From Candidatus Nitrosopolaris nunavutensis (GTDB taxonomy: Archaea; Thermoproteota; Nitrososphaeria; Nitrososphaerales; Nitrososphaeraceae), in NCBI GenBank assembly GCA_002501855.1, contig DAOM01000184.1:1-7485 (forward strand): 7,485 nucleotides of DNA, read 5' to 3'. The notes under the pieces were generated by a model. That model was not told where the DNA came from. It saw nothing but the letters and a program-made list of their open reading frames with translations, and ran no database searches. The position numbers and the translations under genes are program-made. Positions 6,224 through 7,485 of the stretch are shown here, piece by piece; position 1 is the stretch's first letter, and every line of letters starts with the position of its first letter.

Positions 6224-6233
6224 AATTTAAATA
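6224..6233 (+). promoter_or_regulatory. TATA box of the 46-aa microprotein gene
   Basis: AATTTAAATA is centred 26 bases before the GTG at 6255, exactly the archaeal spacing for a leaderless transcript starting at the GTG. The intergenic region 6094-6254 is thus a divergent promoter pair with the ureohydrolase operon. Confidence 0.6.
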
Positions 6234-6254
6234 ACTAGCAAAAGACTGAAAAAC

Positions 6255-6395
6255 GTGGATCTTACAGTTGTATATGGCATATTTGCTGCCATTTTAGTTG
6301 CAAGTGGCGTTTTATTGTACCTTGGCACGATAGGATTAAAGGGAGACAAAATGGATGATCAGTTGTATAAAGAAGGCCAAGAACCTCCGAAATGA
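6255..6395 (+). CDS. Small single-pass membrane protein (46 aa)
   Basis: The frame runs from GTG at 6255 to TGA at 6393-6395. The protein has a short N-terminus (MDLT), one hydrophobic helix (about residues 5-28, including VVYGIFAAILVASGVLLYLG) and a charged C-terminal tail with KGDKMDDQLYKEGQ. An in-frame TGA at 6246-6248 rules out any longer start, and the only internal ATG (codon 33) would miss the helix. A TATA box sits 26 bases upstream of the GTG. The next gene starts 50 bases past the stop and has its own TATA-like box. I recognise no family. It could be a small subunit or assembly helper of a membrane complex, but that is a guess; no signal-peptidase or lipobox site is seen. Confidence 0.7.
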   Translation: MDLTVVYGIFAAILVASGVLLYLGTIGLKGDKMDDQLYKEGQEPPK

Positions 6396-6418
6396 GTGCC
6401 GGATCTTTTGTCTGTAGC

Positions 6419-6430
6419 GTTTATTTTATC
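6419..6430 (+). promoter_or_regulatory. TATA-like box of the TPR gene
   Basis: GTTTATTTTATC is centred about 22 bases before the ATG at 6446 and 24-35 bases past the microprotein stop. The spacing allows a leaderless transcript but is slightly short, and read-through from the microprotein gene is also possible. Confidence 0.4.
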
Positions 6431-6445
6431 AAGTGATTTAGAATT

Positions 6446-6958
6446 ATGGTATTTGGTTGGTTTTCAAAGAAAGAACAAGATAATAGTACAATAAAGCACA
6501 AGGTGGTTAGTAGGAAAGAAGCGTCTGATGAGTATGTGAAATATGGTGAGGACATGGCGAATTCAAACAACCTTGATAAAGCAATTGAATGTTTTGACAA
6601 GGCTATAGGCATAAATCCTAAAAATGACTTTGCATGGGGAGACAGAGGGTTGATTTTAGATAAGCAAGGGAAAACAGAAGAAGCTCTAGTATCTTTTTCA
6701 AAAGCAATCGAAATCGACCCAAAAAACGCGATCACATGGCATAACAAAGGATTGAGCCTTATTAGGTCTAACCAGCTGAACGAAGCAATTGAATGCTTTG
6801 ACAAGGCCATAGAATGTAGAGAAAATTATGCCAAAGCCTGGTACAACAAGGGTAGGGCTTTATCTATGCTCGGAGAGCTCAAGAAATCACAGGATTGCTT
6901 TGACAAAGCAAGAAAATTAGATCCACTTCTTTATACAAAGTTGAAGAAAATAAAGTAA
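6446..6958 (+). CDS. TPR-repeat protein
   Basis: This encodes a 170-aa protein built from four 34-residue tetratricopeptide repeats at about 27-60, 61-94, 95-128 and 129-162. Each carries the expected pattern: a W/Y-x-x-x-G in helix A, then A-x-x-x-F/C-x-K-A in helix B, then D-P-K/N-type turns (for example AIECFDKAIGINPKN, AWGDRGLILDKQGKTEEAL, AIEIDPKN). Such repeats form a right-handed superhelix that binds peptides, so the protein is a scaffold or adaptor. The partner is unknown. The N-terminus, MVFGWFSKKEQ, has a short hydrophobic-aromatic stretch followed by basic residues; it is too short for a membrane helix but could attach to a membrane surface. Repeats 1 and 3 are almost identical at DNA level. 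There is no enzymatic domain and the start is ATG. Many such proteins occur in ammonia-oxidising archaea. Confidence 0.9.
   Translation: MVFGWFSKKEQDNSTIKHKVVSRKEASDEYVKYGEDMANSNNLDKAIECFDKAIGINPKNDFAWGDRGLILDKQGKTEEALVSFSKAIEIDPKNAITWHNKGLSLIRSNQLNEAIECFDKAIECRENYAKAWYNKGRALSMLGELKKSQDCFDKARKLDPLLYTKLKKIK
6581..6811 (+). repeat. Near-identical DNA copies inside TPR units 1 and 3
   Basis: The 27 bases at 6581-6607 and 6785-6811 differ at only two positions, both silent T/C changes. They lie 204 bases apart, equal to two 34-codon repeats. This points to fairly recent internal duplication or gene conversion of a two-repeat unit within the gene. Confidence 0.75.
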
Positions 6959-7032
6959 ATTACTGAAGCAAATTTTGAAAGCTATCTAAATCCAACATTA
7001 ATGCCATTTCTATAACAGCCAGGATATATGCA

Positions 7033-7067
7033 ATTGTTAAATATATAAATATAAATATTGTTAAATA
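7033..7067 (+). promoter_or_regulatory. AT-rich promoter with an 11-bp direct repeat
   Basis: ATTGTTAAATA occurs at 7033-7043 and again at 7057-7067, with TATATAAATATAAAT-like sequence between. The centre-to-centre distance is 24 bases. The core matches an archaeal TATA box for the zinc-finger gene that starts at 7096, and the repeated arms could be a binding site for a regulator. TATA boxes at either copy would fit, so the exact start is unclear. Confidence 0.5.
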
Positions 7068-7085
7068 AAAAAATTCCACTAAATC

Positions 7086-7091
7086 AGAGGT
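7086..7091 (+). promoter_or_regulatory. Ribosome binding site deciding a TTG start
   Basis: AGAGGT lies 4 bases upstream of the TTG at 7096. It is the only good purine-rich site near any start in the window, and it supports TTG as the true start because no ATG or GTG is available before the first zinc-binding Cys. Confidence 0.5.
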
Positions 7092-7095
7092 AGAA

Positions 7096-7281
7096 TTGTT
7101 CGGCAAAAGAAAATATGGATGTGGAAGATGTGGGAGTTCGTTCAAAGATCGAGATGAACTCTTGAGACATGCAGACGAAATGCACAATAAAAATACGACT
7201 TATTTATGCATAACATGTGACGAGGAATTTAACAACGAGTCCGCCTTTAGATTGCACATGGCAAGAGACCATAGAATATAA
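7096..7281 (+). CDS. Two-finger C2H2 zinc-finger protein
   Basis: This 61-aa protein is almost entirely two classical C2H2 fingers. Finger 1 is Cys9-x2-Cys12-x12-His25-x4-His30 and finger 2 is Cys38-x2-Cys41-x12-His54-x4-His59. The hydrophobic core positions (Phe16 and Leu22; Phe45 and Phe51) are in their usual places. Each finger should bind one zinc. The basic start, MFGKRKYG, precedes finger 1. The inter-finger link (NKNTTYL) is not the eukaryotic TGEKP type. The small size and finger spacing suit a nucleic-acid or protein-binding regulator; small zinc-finger proteins of this sort are common in Nitrososphaerota, but targets are not known to me. It starts with TTG after an AGAGGT site and ends at TAA 7279-7281, just after the last zinc ligand. 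Confidence 0.85.
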   Translation: MFGKRKYGCGRCGSSFKDRDELLRHADEMHNKNTTYLCITCDEEFNNESAFRLHMARDHRI

Positions 7282-7485
7282 ATACACGAGAGCTTCCGGG
7301 GAGTCTACCCATCATCTACCGATAGAACCACTGGAGCTAGATGTCTCTTTTGTTTATTGGCCATGACAGTCAGTTCGTACGAGCGTCCCACATTGCGAGA
7401 CAGTTGTCGGTAATTACATTGAGATGGCGAGAAGGCGAGTAACATCATACTTATATAATAAAGCATTAACTATACGGCTTATCGC
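7282..7485. other. Gene-free 3' end of the window
   Basis: I support no gene here. A T-rich stretch (TCTCTTTTGTTTATT, from about 7341) could end the zinc-finger transcript. TTATATAATA at 7451-7460 is a good TATA box on the plus strand that would serve a gene starting near or past the window end. A frame from ATG 7424 stays open for 20 codons to the edge, but nothing else supports it. Confidence 0.45.
7451..7460 (+). promoter_or_regulatory. TATA box pointing out of the window
   Basis: TTATATAATA would place transcription start near 7482, a few bases before the window ends. It suggests a plus-strand gene just beyond the window. Confidence 0.4.

Noticed and set aside
6421..6810. Minus-strand 129-codon frame opposite the TPR gene
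   Set aside because: Ser/Leu-rich antisense shadow; the duplicated TPR DNA repeats itself in it, which makes it look like a repeat protein.
7424..7485. Partial plus-strand gene starting MARRRVTSYLYNK
   Set aside because: Only 20 codons are visible, there is no TATA box or ribosome site in front, and a strong TATA box lies within the frame, which argues that the real start is further on.

Overview
The window looks like a chromosomal piece of an ammonia-oxidising archaeon of the phylum Nitrososphaerota (Thaumarchaeota), most likely the Nitrososphaerales. Four things point there: a group II chaperonin (thermosome) gene with a His-rich C-terminus; small proteins of types typical of that lineage; archaeal TATA boxes about 25-30 bases before start codons, often with no room for a leader; and AT-rich DNA with T-tract terminators. 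Gene density is low, with large spacers and decayed sequence. The first 14 bases are the end of a Nextera/Tn5 adapter, so position 1 is probably an artificial contig end.

Layout. 15-503: no gene. 504-902 (-): small thaumarchaeal conserved protein. 941-1244: no gene. 1245-1499 (-): 84-aa protein of unknown function. 1557-2535 (-): a heavily decayed urease alpha-subunit gene (ureC) with stops, frameshifts and internal deletions. 2696-4417 (+): thermosome subunit, followed by a T-rich terminator. 4592-6093 (-): a two-gene operon, a ureohydrolase (agmatinase/arginase family) whose stop codon overlaps the start of a gene for a urease gamma-subunit (UreA)-like protein. 6255-6395 (+): 46-aa single-pass membrane microprotein. 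6446-6958 (+): protein with four TPR repeats. 7096-7281 (+): 61-aa protein with two C2H2 zinc fingers. 7282-7485: no supported gene.

How the genes may work together. The most notable part is the nitrogen-related set. The ureohydrolase makes urea from a guanidino compound (agmatine, a related compound, or perhaps guanidine). It is translationally coupled to a free-standing UreA-like protein that has no intact urease alpha partner here. About 2 kb away lies the corpse of a urease alpha gene that has lost several active-site residues. I infer that urease was lost at this spot, while a UreA-fold protein is kept for a ureohydrolase-linked role. The other genes look like independent single-gene units, each with its own TATA box.
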